A DNA stretch of 64,000 nucleotides from Cephalothrix simula (GCA_035591015.1 JAXIUW010011119.1:1-64000), one strand, 5' to 3'. Counted from the first letter of the stretch, positions 27,001 through 35,893 are shown. Made by a program: numbers and translations. The notes: generated by a model from the sequence alone, not told the origin.

Positions 27001-27305
27001 AGTAATTCCCACGGATAATGCTCTAATTCGGGGCAGGCATCAATAAAGATGGGGCCTCTTTGATCAAAAGGATAGGCATTGTGCAACTTAAAGAGGTGGT
27101 CAAATAAGTTCTTGCCGATATTCGCTAAAAAAGCAAATACTTGCTCTTGGTCGGTAGTGTTTAGCGTTGCTGGAGGAATGCGTAATAGATCAGCCAATGG
27201 TTGGCTAATCTTCTTAAAGTTATCAAGAGGAAAAGGTGAAGAAAATGGCTCTGGCTTATGAGAAAATGCAACTAGACTTTCATCAATCCGTATATAATTT
27301 ATCAC
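24093..27305 (-). CDS. STAND NTPase with degenerate CHAT-like domain and TPR repeats
   Basis: A 1070-residue protein. Residues about 75-310 resemble a CHAT caspase-like domain, with YPWELLND (97-104), then VLYFSGFST (195-203) where the catalytic His of HFSGHG is Phe201, and LNDSQS (241-246) where the Cys of NACxS is Ser244. Both catalytic residues are therefore replaced. Next is a STAND/NB-ARC-like NTPase with Walker A GHSGSGKS (381-388), Walker B ILLILDG (472-478) and LLWLVRN as sensor. A winged-helix-like region follows and, from about residue 770, TPR-type helical repeats. Such architectures sense ligands and then signal or kill. This one may act as scaffold. It stands alone on the minus strand. 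Confidence 0.75.
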   Translation of the reverse strand: MINYIRIDESLVAFSHKPEPFSSPFPLDNFKKISQPLADLLRIPPATLNTTDQEQVFAFLANIGKNLFDHLFKLHNAYPFDQRGPIFIDACPELEHYPWELLNDGQHWLALAPGIVRLTRVEKPASSRFVRESHVPMSTLSSKPIFSNPLQYKDLGYQQLGEHFINRPRSGSAYTIQDLNHAQQADLGDLLSPSVLYFSGFSTPESLVLEDSQGQPQRIGYTDLGAVLHDLVDQGLQCLILNDSQSVINYSNALLKLSRSGLPAVVQICSYNDGPAIHDYCRIFSRSLAEGKGVLSSHLASITYLAHRHPHNWEWFFFRLAQSNQLQSAPLHLAADNKRSLLNAPANLMPDATVLNCHQAEADIIRWIDSSKSPPVMFVSGHSGSGKSVLALDIASRMRRRFTNVMYIDKNSFACDDWPEDGSLSADLDGVKNLNQHLYWNIALRIWAGVKDIKNLTQLDEQIADWLAKNKILLILDGFSSGAANDFCAHLLKNEVQTNSKLLWLVRNGEAAQGRNIHLRPLNNDDFEYVLKHQLQKMPLLRQQSKTLHSLLCGDVQLCRILSNLPIDTVHKLFATHALSSAQSGDLFKAAVEQLLSMLDGHASKVLKMAGLFTAFLARENLSSALNIGRPEFDNALRTLEGYGLLNSYRGGSFYQVPARVSDILFENNINELDIKQALPALLRVYLSYIAENTAALTNPPLYAVLMTGDGSSLTDEQRKAANHFHDFCSEQVNISELIILLAEQELWADILHIQRALRFVIELPGLDSLRYTIARYALIAANKLGQTKALTNANITLSRLWHNLGARNYSYNLLKDNLELLSDDSDWESLCLSYLELGCLQTDLQPEAALNMLYSARKLAIEFGLDHQEVDASIAIAQTALKQTEIVDKAHALLSESLDNVRGKSLLEAKLTLAQAELIAHAGRYNEALKLSNLALNRLISKHHREHKLIYTAQLNIARMSLAVQQPQTALQCLEQAINSCGCQRLLDQEEDLLEKITTSFESLGEYAVAIQSLEMLKKNVLINASLEKLQDVYDRMGVAYFQLGEKERSTNYYRLSLELKEQLANTTA

Positions 27306-27570
27306 TGCTATCCTTCCTTAGATAACTGTAGTTGATATGCCGTAGAGTTTGCCCCTAAATCTTTTTAATTGCACGCCAGCTAATAATTGTGCCTGCGGTT
27401 ATAATCATGCTGTAGCTTGAGATTGGTGTTTAGTAGCAGTTTTAGTACGGGTCAATCTTCAGATACGGGCTTCAGAAATTACGGGCAAGGCAAATAAATT
27501 AGAGTTGTGCAATAACTACTAAATTAGGCTAGCATAATAGGGATTATATTGTTAAGCAATACCATAGTGA

Positions 27571-28830
27571 ATGGGCGCTAAATCAGTAGCTATATTGTCA
27601 ATTGACAGAAAGAACATCACCGATGCTCAGGCAACCGCCGAGCTACGTGAGCTATGCCGTACCATTGGCTTTAATGTTAAGCTAGATTTAGTCCAGAATC
27701 TAGCCTCACCCCATCCCCGAACATTGCTGGGTAGCGGATTTTTAGAACAAGCCAAAAACAGACTAGCGGCTGAAGACTGCACCACCGCAGTCATTAATAC
27801 AGATTTATCGCCGGCTCAAGGGCGAAATATCCAAAAAATACTGGGCTGCCCAGTGCTAGACCGAACGCAGATTATTTTGCAAATTTTCCATAATAATGCC
27901 AAAACACATGCGGCCCGCATTCAGGTTGAACTGGCAGAGTTAGAGTATATGCTGCCCCGATTAGTGGGGATGTGGCAGCATCTTGATCGAGAAAAAGGCG
28001 GTATTGCTAGCTCTAAAGGCACTGGAGAAAAGCAGATTGCAATTGACCGCAGCTTAGTTAAAAAGCGCATCATACAGCTTAAAAAAGATCTTGATCAGAT
28101 TGAGACCGGCCGCATCTCACAGAAAAAACAACGCCATGATTGTTGGCGAGTTAGCTTGGCGGGTTATACCAATGCCGGCAAATCTACCATTATGAATAAG
28201 CTGACTGATGCTAACTTGCTGGTTGAAAATAAACTGTTTGCTACACTTGATTCAACCACACGAACCCTGCCTTGCTATAGTCAACCTCCAATATTAATTT
28301 CTGATACAGTGGGGTTTATCAGTGAGTTACCGCATCAGCTAGTAGCTTCATTCTATAGCACCTTGCAAGTGATATGCGATTCTGACTTAATTCTGCACGT
28401 GATTGATTGCTCTGATGCGCTGTGGAAAAAGCATTTGATTACTGTAGAAGAAGCCTTAGCCGAGATAGAATCTAATCACATTCCAAAGCTGTTGATTTTC
28501 AATAAGATAGATCTTCTTCTAGATGGAATAGAGCTGGCTATTTTACGCAAAAAGCACCCAGAAGCGATTTTTTTTGAGCATGGTCTACCTGCTCAGCTAA
28601 TCATTAAGCCTATTCAAACTTTTTTTGAAAAAGGTCTTAAAACTATGTCTATCAATATTAGCCCTGATAACCAAGGCGATTTGGCAACACTTTATAGACT
28701 GGCGCGCGTAGATAGTGTAGACTTATCCGAGGGTTGTTTAAGAGTTACGGTGGTTGCTACACCGGCCAATGCAGGCAGAATAAGGGCATCTATTAACGCA
28801 GTATCTAATGAGCACGAAAACAAAATTTAA
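27571..28830 (+). CDS. hflX: GTPase HflX
   Basis: A 419-residue HflX-family GTPase, which binds the large ribosomal subunit and rescues or splits stalled and heat-damaged ribosomes. The N-terminal HflX domain includes LLGSGFLEQAKNRL and RTQIILQIFHNNAKTHAARIQVELAELEYMLPRL, and the glycine-rich GGIASSKGTGEKQ linker follows. The G domain has G1 GYTNAGKST, G3 DTVGF, and G4 NKID. Its end overlaps the nitrilase gene start by 23 bp. hfq, often adjacent in proteobacteria, is not here. Confidence 0.94.
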   Translation: MGAKSVAILSIDRKNITDAQATAELRELCRTIGFNVKLDLVQNLASPHPRTLLGSGFLEQAKNRLAAEDCTTAVINTDLSPAQGRNIQKILGCPVLDRTQIILQIFHNNAKTHAARIQVELAELEYMLPRLVGMWQHLDREKGGIASSKGTGEKQIAIDRSLVKKRIIQLKKDLDQIETGRISQKKQRHDCWRVSLAGYTNAGKSTIMNKLTDANLLVENKLFATLDSTTRTLPCYSQPPILISDTVGFISELPHQLVASFYSTLQVICDSDLILHVIDCSDALWKKHLITVEEALAEIESNHIPKLLIFNKIDLLLDGIELAILRKKHPEAIFFEHGLPAQLIIKPIQTFFEKGLKTMSINISPDNQGDLATLYRLARVDSVDLSEGCLRVTVVATPANAGRIRASINAVSNEHENKI

Positions 28831-29668
28831 CATGACTTTGGTTCAGGTTTGCGCTAAGTCAGGCTTTGAATCTAATTTGGAGTATTCGCTAGATATAATT
28901 GATAGGTGCGCCGAGCATTCTCCAAAGCCCGATGTTATTGCTTTACCTGAAGTATTTTTGATGGTTGGAGCAAGTGAAAAAGAAAAGTATCGCAATTCAG
29001 TGGTTATCAGTAACGAGGCTGATTGCTCCCAAAGCATCATACGCTTCAAAGATATGGCCAAAAAGCACCAGATAAGCCTGCTATTGGGCAGCGTTTTAGA
29101 GCAGATTCCCGGTGAAAGCACTCGCTTTTATAATACTTCAGTCTGGATTGGACCCAAGGGAACCATAGACGGCGTATATCGCAAACTAAAGCTATTTAGA
29201 TGCCTTATTGAAGAAGTTAAGCTAGATGAAACTAACTTTATGGAATCAGGTGCCATGCTGCCGCCAGTTATTGACACCCCAATTGGCAAAGTTGGATTAA
29301 CTATTTGCTTTGACTTACGATTTCCTGATTTATTCCAGCACTTAACTAGGCTTGGCGCACAAGTAATTTTTGTGCCAGCTTGCTTTGCCGATATGACTGG
29401 CCAGAAGCACTGGGAAATTCTTTTGCGTAGTCGTGCCATTGAAAATCAGGTTTACATCGCTGCCCCTAATCAATGTGGAGAACATTATGCAGGGCGCATT
29501 AGCTACGGTAACTCAATGATTATAGACCCTTGGGGAGAAATCGTCTCACGCGGTGATTATAATCGCCCCTGCGTAGTAACTGGGGTGATTGACCTAGACT
29601 ATGTCAAAGAAATTCAGCACAGAATACCAATGCTGCACGGCCACCGTGGGCTTTACGAAGCCTCTTGA
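28808..29668 (+). CDS. Carbon-nitrogen hydrolase (nitrilase superfamily, Nit1/amidase branch)
   Basis: A 286-residue hydrolase with the intact Glu-Lys-Cys triad: ALPEVFLM, VYRKLKLF and LTICFDLRFPDLF. The CFDLRFPDLF context and C-terminal GNSMIIDPWGEIVSRG match the branch containing deaminated-glutathione amidase (Nit1/YbeM-like) and omega-amidases. A repair role in hydrolysing deaminated glutathione is the best guess; the substrate is not decided by sequence. It overlaps hflX by 23 bp and converges on the LptF/G gene with a 16-bp overlap. Confidence 0.85.
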   Translation: MSTKTKFNMTLVQVCAKSGFESNLEYSLDIIDRCAEHSPKPDVIALPEVFLMVGASEKEKYRNSVVISNEADCSQSIIRFKDMAKKHQISLLLGSVLEQIPGESTRFYNTSVWIGPKGTIDGVYRKLKLFRCLIEEVKLDETNFMESGAMLPPVIDTPIGKVGLTICFDLRFPDLFQHLTRLGAQVIFVPACFADMTGQKHWEILLRSRAIENQVYIAAPNQCGEHYAGRISYGNSMIIDPWGEIVSRGDYNRPCVVTGVIDLDYVKEIQHRIPMLHGHRGLYEAS

Positions 29669-30798
29669 GTCTTAAAGGATAGCAGCCGCCTCAATTGGTC
29701 GGTAATGCTACCAATTGTTGAGTTCAAAAACCACATCCGGAACGCTCCATAAATAGTAATCAAGCCCGGTGCTAACATTAAGTAATAACCTTCAAGACGA
29801 CCGTCTTTAATCAAGTTACCGATGCCGATATGAATACTAAAGTAGCCGGCAATCAGAAATAGTGCCCGTAAATAGCTAGATGCCTTGCCACTTCGCCGAT
29901 CGATGATGGCCATCGGCACCGATGCCAAGGCCAAGGCTAGGCAGGCCCAAGGATTAATCAGGCGTCCATAAAACTCTAACTCGGCATAGGAATGAATGCT
30001 GGTGCCAGCATCAGTGCTGTCAAGACGTTGTTTAAGCTCTGTGTAGCTATCGCCGATTAGAGCGTATTTTTCAGCTGGGCCAAATGAGTAAATCTCTAAT
30101 TTATATTGCAGGTTTTTGAAGTTGGTGGCTCTTAGCGATGGGGGAGCAAGGGTAGCCGTGTATATAGTTCCGTTGTAGAGCTCAAAGAAGAGCATGTTAT
30201 CTTCGCTAGATAAACCAATTTGAGCATATTCAGCGGTTATTATTTCTTCTCCGGCGGCTAGATTGCGGTCGCTAATAAACAGGCCTTTAAGGCGCTTATT
30301 GTCTTTGTCATACTCACGCATATAAATAATTTTTCCGTCAAAATAGTCATTTACTTTGCCGGGGCGCACGCTTTCTGAAAAATAGCCCTCGGCGATGCCA
30401 GCCTGCTTGTGCTGAAACAAGGCCATGCCCATCGGGGCCAGCGACATATGCAAATAGAGGCTAATTAAGCTAACTGCAAAACCAAAGCACAATGGAGCCA
30501 AGGCATATTTCCAAAGACTCATCCCAGAGCTACGCAGTGCTACCAATTCGCCATCTAATGACTGCCTGACCACCACCATAAATACGGTTAAGACCGTTGC
30601 AATCGGCAAAACAATGCTCATGATTCTGGGCAGAATGTAAGCGATTAGCAATGCTAAATCAATTACACTAACGTTCCTAGATATAAATAAATCGGTTAGC
30701 CTGATAATTTCTTGTAGTACGACCAGCACCGTACTCACCACAACGCATGCGGCAAAGGGAAAGATTTGCTCTGCAAAGACTAGCCTGAAGATGACCAT
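29653..30798 (-). CDS. LPS export permease LptF/LptG family
   Basis: A 381-residue YjgP/YjgQ family protein. Three N-terminal and three C-terminal transmembrane helices flank a periplasmic beta-jellyroll (about residues 120-270). The conserved LVALRSSGMSLWKYALAPL coupling region and the late YGRLINPWACLALALASVPMAI are seen. With LptB2 and LptC it extracts LPS from the inner membrane. Whether it is LptF or LptG cannot be settled. Only one of the pair is here. It overlaps the oxidoreductase gene by 19 bp and closes the lolD-bamA operon. Confidence 0.87.
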   Translation of the reverse strand: MVIFRLVFAEQIFPFAACVVVSTVLVVLQEIIRLTDLFISRNVSVIDLALLIAYILPRIMSIVLPIATVLTVFMVVVRQSLDGELVALRSSGMSLWKYALAPLCFGFAVSLISLYLHMSLAPMGMALFQHKQAGIAEGYFSESVRPGKVNDYFDGKIIYMREYDKDNKRLKGLFISDRNLAAGEEIITAEYAQIGLSSEDNMLFFELYNGTIYTATLAPPSLRATNFKNLQYKLEIYSFGPAEKYALIGDSYTELKQRLDSTDAGTSIHSYAELEFYGRLINPWACLALALASVPMAIIDRRSGKASSYLRALFLIAGYFSIHIGIGNLIKDGRLEGYYLMLAPGLITIYGAFRMWFLNSTIGSITDQLRRLLSFKTQEAS

Positions 30799-31712
30799 AG
30801 CTTGGTATTAGCGTGGATGTCTGCGACTATAGATTCTACCAACTGAATAGTTTTAAGCGACCCATGTCCAGAAGCCTGAGGCTCTACGCCATTTTGGACA
30901 GATTCTATAAAAGATTGCAATTCTTTAGTTAGGGCATCATGCTTTTCAACTTTGGCTTCTTCAAGAACGGTCTCTTGATTAATGCGCCGCTTAGAGGCTG
31001 AAGGCTTAACAAAGTCAAGCAAATAGTAAACATCTCCGCTATAAATCTTCATTGTGCGCTGCTTCTTAGTAGCTAGGCGATTAGCATGTAATTGAGCAAT
31101 GCTGCCATTCTCAAAAAATAGCTGGACATGAGCATAGTCAATCATGCCAGTTTGAATGATTCTACCCACGGCATTTACGGTTTTTAACTTGGTGGGAATA
31201 AGTTGAAAAACTAAGTCTATATCGTGAATCATCAAGTCTATCACCACATCTGAATCTATGGGACGCTCATGAAAAGGCGCCATGCGATCGCACTCTATAA
31301 ACTGTGGATTGTATATTTCTGACTGAAAAGCTCTAAATGCTGGGTTAAAGCGTTCTATGAAGCCGACCTGTATTAGCACATTTTTTTGTTTGGCTAACTC
31401 TACTAACTTCACAGCCTTGCGCCAATCATCGGTAATCGGTTTTTCAATAAGGCAGTGCTTTTGGGCTTCAATGCACTCTGAACCCATGCGGTAATGGGTT
31501 GAGGTAGGTGTGGCAATGCTTACGGCATCTACGTTATCAAGTAGCTCTCTGAAGCTAGAGAAGGCCTCTACACCCAGCTCATCAGCTACCTGTTGCATAC
31601 GATCTTGGTCTGGATCATAAATGCCAACAAGTTCACAACTGGGTATTTTTTTGTATTTTGTAGCATGATGTCTACCCAAATTGCCAACACCAATTACGCC
31701 AACCCTAATCAT
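30780..31712 (-). CDS. Gfo/Idh/MocA family oxidoreductase
   Basis: A 310-residue NAD(P)-dependent oxidoreductase. The Rossmann motif VGVIGVGNLGRHH opens the protein and EKPI supplies the usual catalytic lysine. I start it at the MIRVGVIG methionine (31712), which leaves 11 bp after fabZ; a longer frame to 31757 would overlap fabZ. Relatives embedded in lpx operons of delta-proteobacteria and others include GnnA, which with GnnB makes GlcN3N precursors of lipid A. That role is inferred from position next to fabZ and an Lpt permease. No GnnB aminotransferase or LpxA is present here. Confidence 0.8.
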   Translation of the reverse strand: MIRVGVIGVGNLGRHHATKYKKIPSCELVGIYDPDQDRMQQVADELGVEAFSSFRELLDNVDAVSIATPTSTHYRMGSECIEAQKHCLIEKPITDDWRKAVKLVELAKQKNVLIQVGFIERFNPAFRAFQSEIYNPQFIECDRMAPFHERPIDSDVVIDLMIHDIDLVFQLIPTKLKTVNAVGRIIQTGMIDYAHVQLFFENGSIAQLHANRLATKKQRTMKIYSGDVYYLLDFVKPSASKRRINQETVLEEAKVEKHDALTKELQSFIESVQNGVEPQASGHGSLKTIQLVESIVADIHANTKLWSSSG

Positions 31713-31723
31713 AAGCAATTTTG

Positions 31724-32140
31724 CTAGGTGATAAATATTTTGATGGTTGCCTTGCAAACTAGCTTATCATCTACGCTGCACTCGCCATCAAAAATGAATA
31801 ATCCGGCCCTGTAACGCTTGGCATGAGCTTCAATAATCAACTGATCACCCGGGGTAACCCATGACTTAAAAACGGCGTTATCTACGCTAGTTAAAGCGGC
31901 ATTTTCTTTGCTGTCTAGCCTGTGTTGCAATAATATGCCCCCAACTTGGGCCATGGCCTCAACCATCAGTACGCCCGGAAACACCGCACGAAACGGAAAA
32001 TGCCCTTCTAAAACTTGTTCATTGGCCGTGATGTTTTTTAAGCCCTTGGCATAGTTATCATTAAGCTCTAGCATCCGGTCAACATACAAAAATGGGTAGC
32101 GGTGATGTAAATATTTTTTAATTTCGTTGAGGTCCATCAT
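31724..32140 (-). CDS. fabZ: (3R)-hydroxyacyl-ACP dehydratase FabZ
   Basis: A 138-residue hotdog dehydratase of type II fatty acid synthesis. The active site is the conserved HFPFRAVFPGVLMVEAMAQVGG, providing the catalytic His and the later Glu. N-terminal HHRYPFLYVDRMLEL and the FKSWVTPGDQLIIEA segment are standard. In many proteobacteria fabZ lies between lpxD and lpxA. Here skp is directly upstream and a Gfo/Idh oxidoreductase directly downstream. Confidence 0.95.
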   Translation of the reverse strand: MMDLNEIKKYLHHRYPFLYVDRMLELNDNYAKGLKNITANEQVLEGHFPFRAVFPGVLMVEAMAQVGGILLQHRLDSKENAALTSVDNAVFKSWVTPGDQLIIEAHAKRYRAGLFIFDGECSVDDKLVCKATIKIFIT

Positions 32141-32176
32141 GATGGCATCTTAATTTAGTGAATAATTAGTGAATAA

Positions 32177-32755
32177 TTATTGAGAGTCTGCGCTTTCGCC
32201 AATCTTATCATAGCGAGAGACTAGCTCTGCGGTAATATCTACGGTTTTAATGCTTGAGTACAACAAAGCCTGCGTTAGAGATTTTTCAAGTACAAAGTCA
32301 AAGCCTTGCTCACCAGCAAAGCCTGCTAGTATTGATTTAATCTCTCCATAAATAGATTCTGTGGCCTTTACATTAGCCCGTTGTAGCTCTAGTTCTGCAT
32401 CACGGAGCTCAATTCGCAATTGATTACGGCGTGCTTCAAGCTCTTGTTCTTTTTGTTGACGAGCCTCTGGGGTCAGCAGAATATTATTGCGTAGTTCAAC
32501 GGTGTCTTTTTCTAGTTGGTCACTGGCAGTTTTGAACTCTTTTTCTTTTTGATTCTTAGTTATCTCTAGTATGCGCTGCATTCGCTTGCCAGCACTAGAT
32601 TCCATGATGACAGCCTGAAAATCTATCACCCCAATTTTAAGCTCTTTCTGCTGAGCCATCACTCCGCTAGGCATCATCAATAGAATGCCTAGAATTGCTA
32701 GTATTGTTGCTAGTGCTGTGCCTTTAATTAATTGAAAAGTCATCTTTATCTCCAC
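32177..32755 (-). CDS. skp: Periplasmic chaperone Skp/OmpH
   Basis: A 192-residue protein with a signal peptide (cleavage likely after GVMA, about residue 34). The mature start KIGVIDFQAVIMESSAGKRM is the OmpH/Skp signature. A long charged coiled coil follows (about residues 60-135: NQKEKEFKTASDQLEKD and onward), forming the tentacle arms of the trimer, then FVLEKSLTQALLYSS. It holds unfolded outer membrane proteins for delivery to BamA, whose gene ends 5 bp upstream. Confidence 0.92.
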   Translation of the reverse strand: MEIKMTFQLIKGTALATILAILGILLMMPSGVMAQQKELKIGVIDFQAVIMESSAGKRMQRILEITKNQKEKEFKTASDQLEKDTVELRNNILLTPEARQQKEQELEARRNQLRIELRDAELELQRANVKATESIYGEIKSILAGFAGEQGFDFVLEKSLTQALLYSSIKTVDITAELVSRYDKIGESADSQ

Positions 32756-32760
32756 AAGGG

Positions 32761-35214
32761 TTAAAACAGTGAACTAATTGTAAAGTCAAAACGGTCTGGT
32801 GATTGTCCGGGCTCGTCTCGTAGTTTTCGTGCATATTCAAAGCGCAACACACCCAAGGGGGTGATTAAGCGCAGGCCAATAACTGCTGAATGTTTAAGAT
32901 CAAAAAAGCCGGTCTTTTTAACTCCTAACAAAGAGTATTGACTGCTCTCAGAGTTTACATTGCCAGCATCATATCCTAACACTCCACGCACATTATTTCC
33001 TGCAATAGGAATTAAAACTTCTAGTGTCAGTAGGCGTTTTGATGTACCACCGCTTCTGATTTGGCCGATTTCTTCTGCATCTAAGCCTATTTTACGACTA
33101 TCTATTTTACCGTAAACTACATTGCCCTGTGAGTCATAAATAATGTTTCCATTATAGCCAGTAAGCGGCACCGAGATGCTGTTTTGAGACGTAGCCAGAA
33201 TCCCGCCGGGGCCACCAATGATGTTGTCTTCGTAGCCACGCACACTATTTGAGCCGCCCAAGCGATAGCGTTTTTCAAGCGGAATCCTATTATTGCCCAC
33301 TTTTTCAATTAAGCTAAAGTTTAGATGCCCCATAAAGATTATGTTAAGGGATTTATTAAGCGTTACAAAATGACGATAATCAAAGGCATACTCACGGAAT
33401 TCGGTGTCGCCACGCATCACAATTCCGCCATACTGCGTAAAGTTGAATGACAAACGATAACCCGAGCTAGGAAACGTAGGATGATCAACCGTGTCATAAT
33501 TAAGGCCTAAAGATGCCGAATGCAGATTAAGAGGCTCATTGATTGGAACATCTGGTTTGCGCAATTCAAAGCGGACACCCCATGACAGGCTAAGGTCATC
33601 GTATATTGTATAGCCAAAGGATTGATTAATTAAAAACACGTTAAAAGTGCTGGCAGCACTTTCTGTGTAATCAGTGCGGACATCATAAGATAATTGAGAC
33701 TGCGAGCTAACCGGAAAGCCAAACAAATAGGGGTCAAGAAAAGATAATGAGTATGTTTGGGTTATTTCTCGCTGGGCAAGTTTAACATCAAGCCGTCCGG
33801 TTTGCCCTAATCCAAATAAATTACTCTTAGAGAGCGTACCGGCTATTAAAAACCCAGATACACTGCCATAACCAAACTGGCCGCTAACAGAGCCGGTTTG
33901 AGCTTCTTCAACATCAAAAATAAGGTCTATGGCACTAGATTGTTCGTTGCGGTCTGTATCTAGTCTAATTCCTCTCTCAAAGTAGCCCAGCCGCTCTAGA
34001 TTGATTAACGAACGCCGCAAATCTGAATTATTAGAGAGCTGTTGCTCATAGATTTTCATCTCACGGCGCAGAACGTAGTCACGAGTATTGCGATTGCCAT
34101 GAAACTCAATTCTGCCGTAATACACTAAATTGCCCTTCGTTACCTGATAGACGACCTTAACACGGCGGGTTTCACGGTTAATATCAGCATTGGCAATAGT
34201 ATAGGCAAAGGCATATCCACGATCTTGATAATATTGGGCAAGACTTAATCGGTCAGAATTCTCGGCTAATGGATTATAGGGGTCATCTTTTTTAAGCGTG
34301 ATTAGCTGGAGCAGATTGTCTCTATCTTTAGTATCGGCTTCGGTCAATGTGGTTGATTCAACTTGGTAGGGCAAGCCTTCTTGAACATAAATCTTTACAT
34401 AAGCCTTAGAATAAAAAGTTCCGGTAACTATTTTAACCTCAACACGCATGAACACATCTATATAGCCCTTGCTAAAATACTGTGCGCGAATGACGCCTAA
34501 ATCACTATTGATAAGTTGATAATTATATGAGCCCGATGGCCCTAGCCAGCTAAAACAGTCTACACCCGATGAATTAAGCTCTCTAATTAAAGCCAATTCA
34601 TGAAAAACTGTAGCACCGATAATCTGAATATCGGTAAGATACAATTTGACCGTTTCTTTGAATATAAAAGTGACCTGCACTGCGCTATTGCTCACTTTTA
34701 CCACACGCACATTGACCGTAGTGCCAGCATAACCACTTTGTTCGTATTTTATGCGGAGGGCTTCTTTATTTCTTTCAATCAACGGTATTGAATATGGAGA
34801 GCCGTTGTTTATAGTTAAAACTTGCAGTAAGTCTTTGTTGTCAACTTTCTTATTGCCCTCTAGCCGCACGTCAACAATGGTCATACGTTGGGTAAGCTGA
34901 AAAATTAAAACAGCTTCACCGGGCTTCACAATCTCAATTTTGGCTTCTGCTTCTGAAAAGTAGCCCGTATCGTAAATGCGCTTGATGTCTTGAGTAACCT
35001 TATCAGGCATTAGTCGGCTGCCCACCCTTGACTGTATGGCTGTGCGCACTGCAGCCTGCTCACCAGTTGCGCCTTCTATTTTAACCGAGACGATTAGCGG
35101 TGATGAATCTTGACCCAGTACTGCTGATGATGCCAACAATCCGGCAAATACCATCAATATTGAGGCTATTTTCGCTATTCTGAGATAGTTTTTTGTTCGT
35201 TTTGGGCTAGCCAT
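32761..35214 (-). CDS. bamA: Outer membrane protein assembly factor BamA
   Basis: An 817-residue Omp85 protein: signal peptide (cleaved near ASSAVLGQ), five POTRA domains (about residues 38-440; seen for example in VDVRLEGNKKVDNKDLLQVLTI and YYGRIEFHGNRNTRDYVLRREM), and a C-terminal 16-stranded barrel. The barrel shows the RLGGSNSVRGYEDN (VRGF/Y) lid-lock motif and ends in phenylalanine (TISSLF). It inserts beta-barrel proteins into the outer membrane. It overlaps lolD upstream by 8 bp and leads to skp. The usual rseP neighbour is replaced by lolD. Confidence 0.95.
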   Translation of the reverse strand: MASPKRTKNYLRIAKIASILMVFAGLLASSAVLGQDSSPLIVSVKIEGATGEQAAVRTAIQSRVGSRLMPDKVTQDIKRIYDTGYFSEAEAKIEIVKPGEAVLIFQLTQRMTIVDVRLEGNKKVDNKDLLQVLTINNGSPYSIPLIERNKEALRIKYEQSGYAGTTVNVRVVKVSNSAVQVTFIFKETVKLYLTDIQIIGATVFHELALIRELNSSGVDCFSWLGPSGSYNYQLINSDLGVIRAQYFSKGYIDVFMRVEVKIVTGTFYSKAYVKIYVQEGLPYQVESTTLTEADTKDRDNLLQLITLKKDDPYNPLAENSDRLSLAQYYQDRGYAFAYTIANADINRETRRVKVVYQVTKGNLVYYGRIEFHGNRNTRDYVLRREMKIYEQQLSNNSDLRRSLINLERLGYFERGIRLDTDRNEQSSAIDLIFDVEEAQTGSVSGQFGYGSVSGFLIAGTLSKSNLFGLGQTGRLDVKLAQREITQTYSLSFLDPYLFGFPVSSQSQLSYDVRTDYTESAASTFNVFLINQSFGYTIYDDLSLSWGVRFELRKPDVPINEPLNLHSASLGLNYDTVDHPTFPSSGYRLSFNFTQYGGIVMRGDTEFREYAFDYRHFVTLNKSLNIIFMGHLNFSLIEKVGNNRIPLEKRYRLGGSNSVRGYEDNIIGGPGGILATSQNSISVPLTGYNGNIIYDSQGNVVYGKIDSRKIGLDAEEIGQIRSGGTSKRLLTLEVLIPIAGNNVRGVLGYDAGNVNSESSQYSLLGVKKTGFFDLKHSAVIGLRLITPLGVLRFEYARKLRDEPGQSPDRFDFTISSLF

Positions 35215-35893
35215 TTACTGCTTTAAGGACTCCTTGGCTTAGAGACAAATGCCTATCAGTCCACCAAGATATATTTTTATCATGACTTACGATGATAACC
35301 GTTAGCTTATATTCATCATTCAGTCGTTTTAGCAAATCACAAATTGCAGAGCTGTTATTATCATCAAGATTGCCCGTGGGTTCATCAGCTAGTAGAACTT
35401 GCGGATTATTGGCTATGGCTCTCGCTAATGCCAAACGCTGTTGCTCTCCACCAGACAGCGTGGCTGGAAATTGATTTTTTCGGTGACTAAGATTTACTGC
35501 ATCAAGCAATTTAAGTGCTTTATCTTCACAATCATAACGGCGATTAGCTTTGATCCACATGGGCATCATCACATTTTCTAATGCGCTGAAATCAGACAAT
35601 AAATGATGGAATTGAAACATAAAGCCAATCACTTTACGGCGATAATGAACCTTAGACTCTTCATTAAGTAGAGCTAAATCTAATCCGTCTATTATCGCAC
35701 AACCGCTGTCAAAGTTATCTAGTGAGCCCAAGATATGTAGCAAGGTGCTTTTGCCAGAGCCTGAAGCGCCAGTTATCAACACCATTTGACCTTTGGATAC
35801 ACTAAGATTAACCCCACGTAATACATCAATGCTGCCCCCATAGCCATCGGAAAAAGATTTTTTAAGCTCGGCTAATCTAATTAGTTCGCTCAT
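35207..35893 (-). CDS. lolD: Lipoprotein-releasing ABC transporter ATPase LolD
   Basis: A 228-residue ATPase of the LolD/MacB family. Walker A GASGSGKSTLLHIL, Q-loop FMFQFHHLLSDFSALENVMMP (the HHLL(P/S)xF(S/T)xxEN pattern is typical of LolD), signature LSGGEQQRLALARAI, Walker B VLLADEPTGNLD and H-loop IVSHD are complete. With LolC/E it drives release of lipoproteins to LolA. lolC/lolE is not within the window, since the preceding 250 bp are non-coding, so the permease lies elsewhere. Confidence 0.9.
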   Translation of the reverse strand: MSELIRLAELKKSFSDGYGGSIDVLRGVNLSVSKGQMVLITGASGSGKSTLLHILGSLDNFDSGCAIIDGLDLALLNEESKVHYRRKVIGFMFQFHHLLSDFSALENVMMPMWIKANRRYDCEDKALKLLDAVNLSHRKNQFPATLSGGEQQRLALARAIANNPQVLLADEPTGNLDDNNSSAICDLLKRLNDEYKLTVIIVSHDKNISWWTDRHLSLSQGVLKAVNG

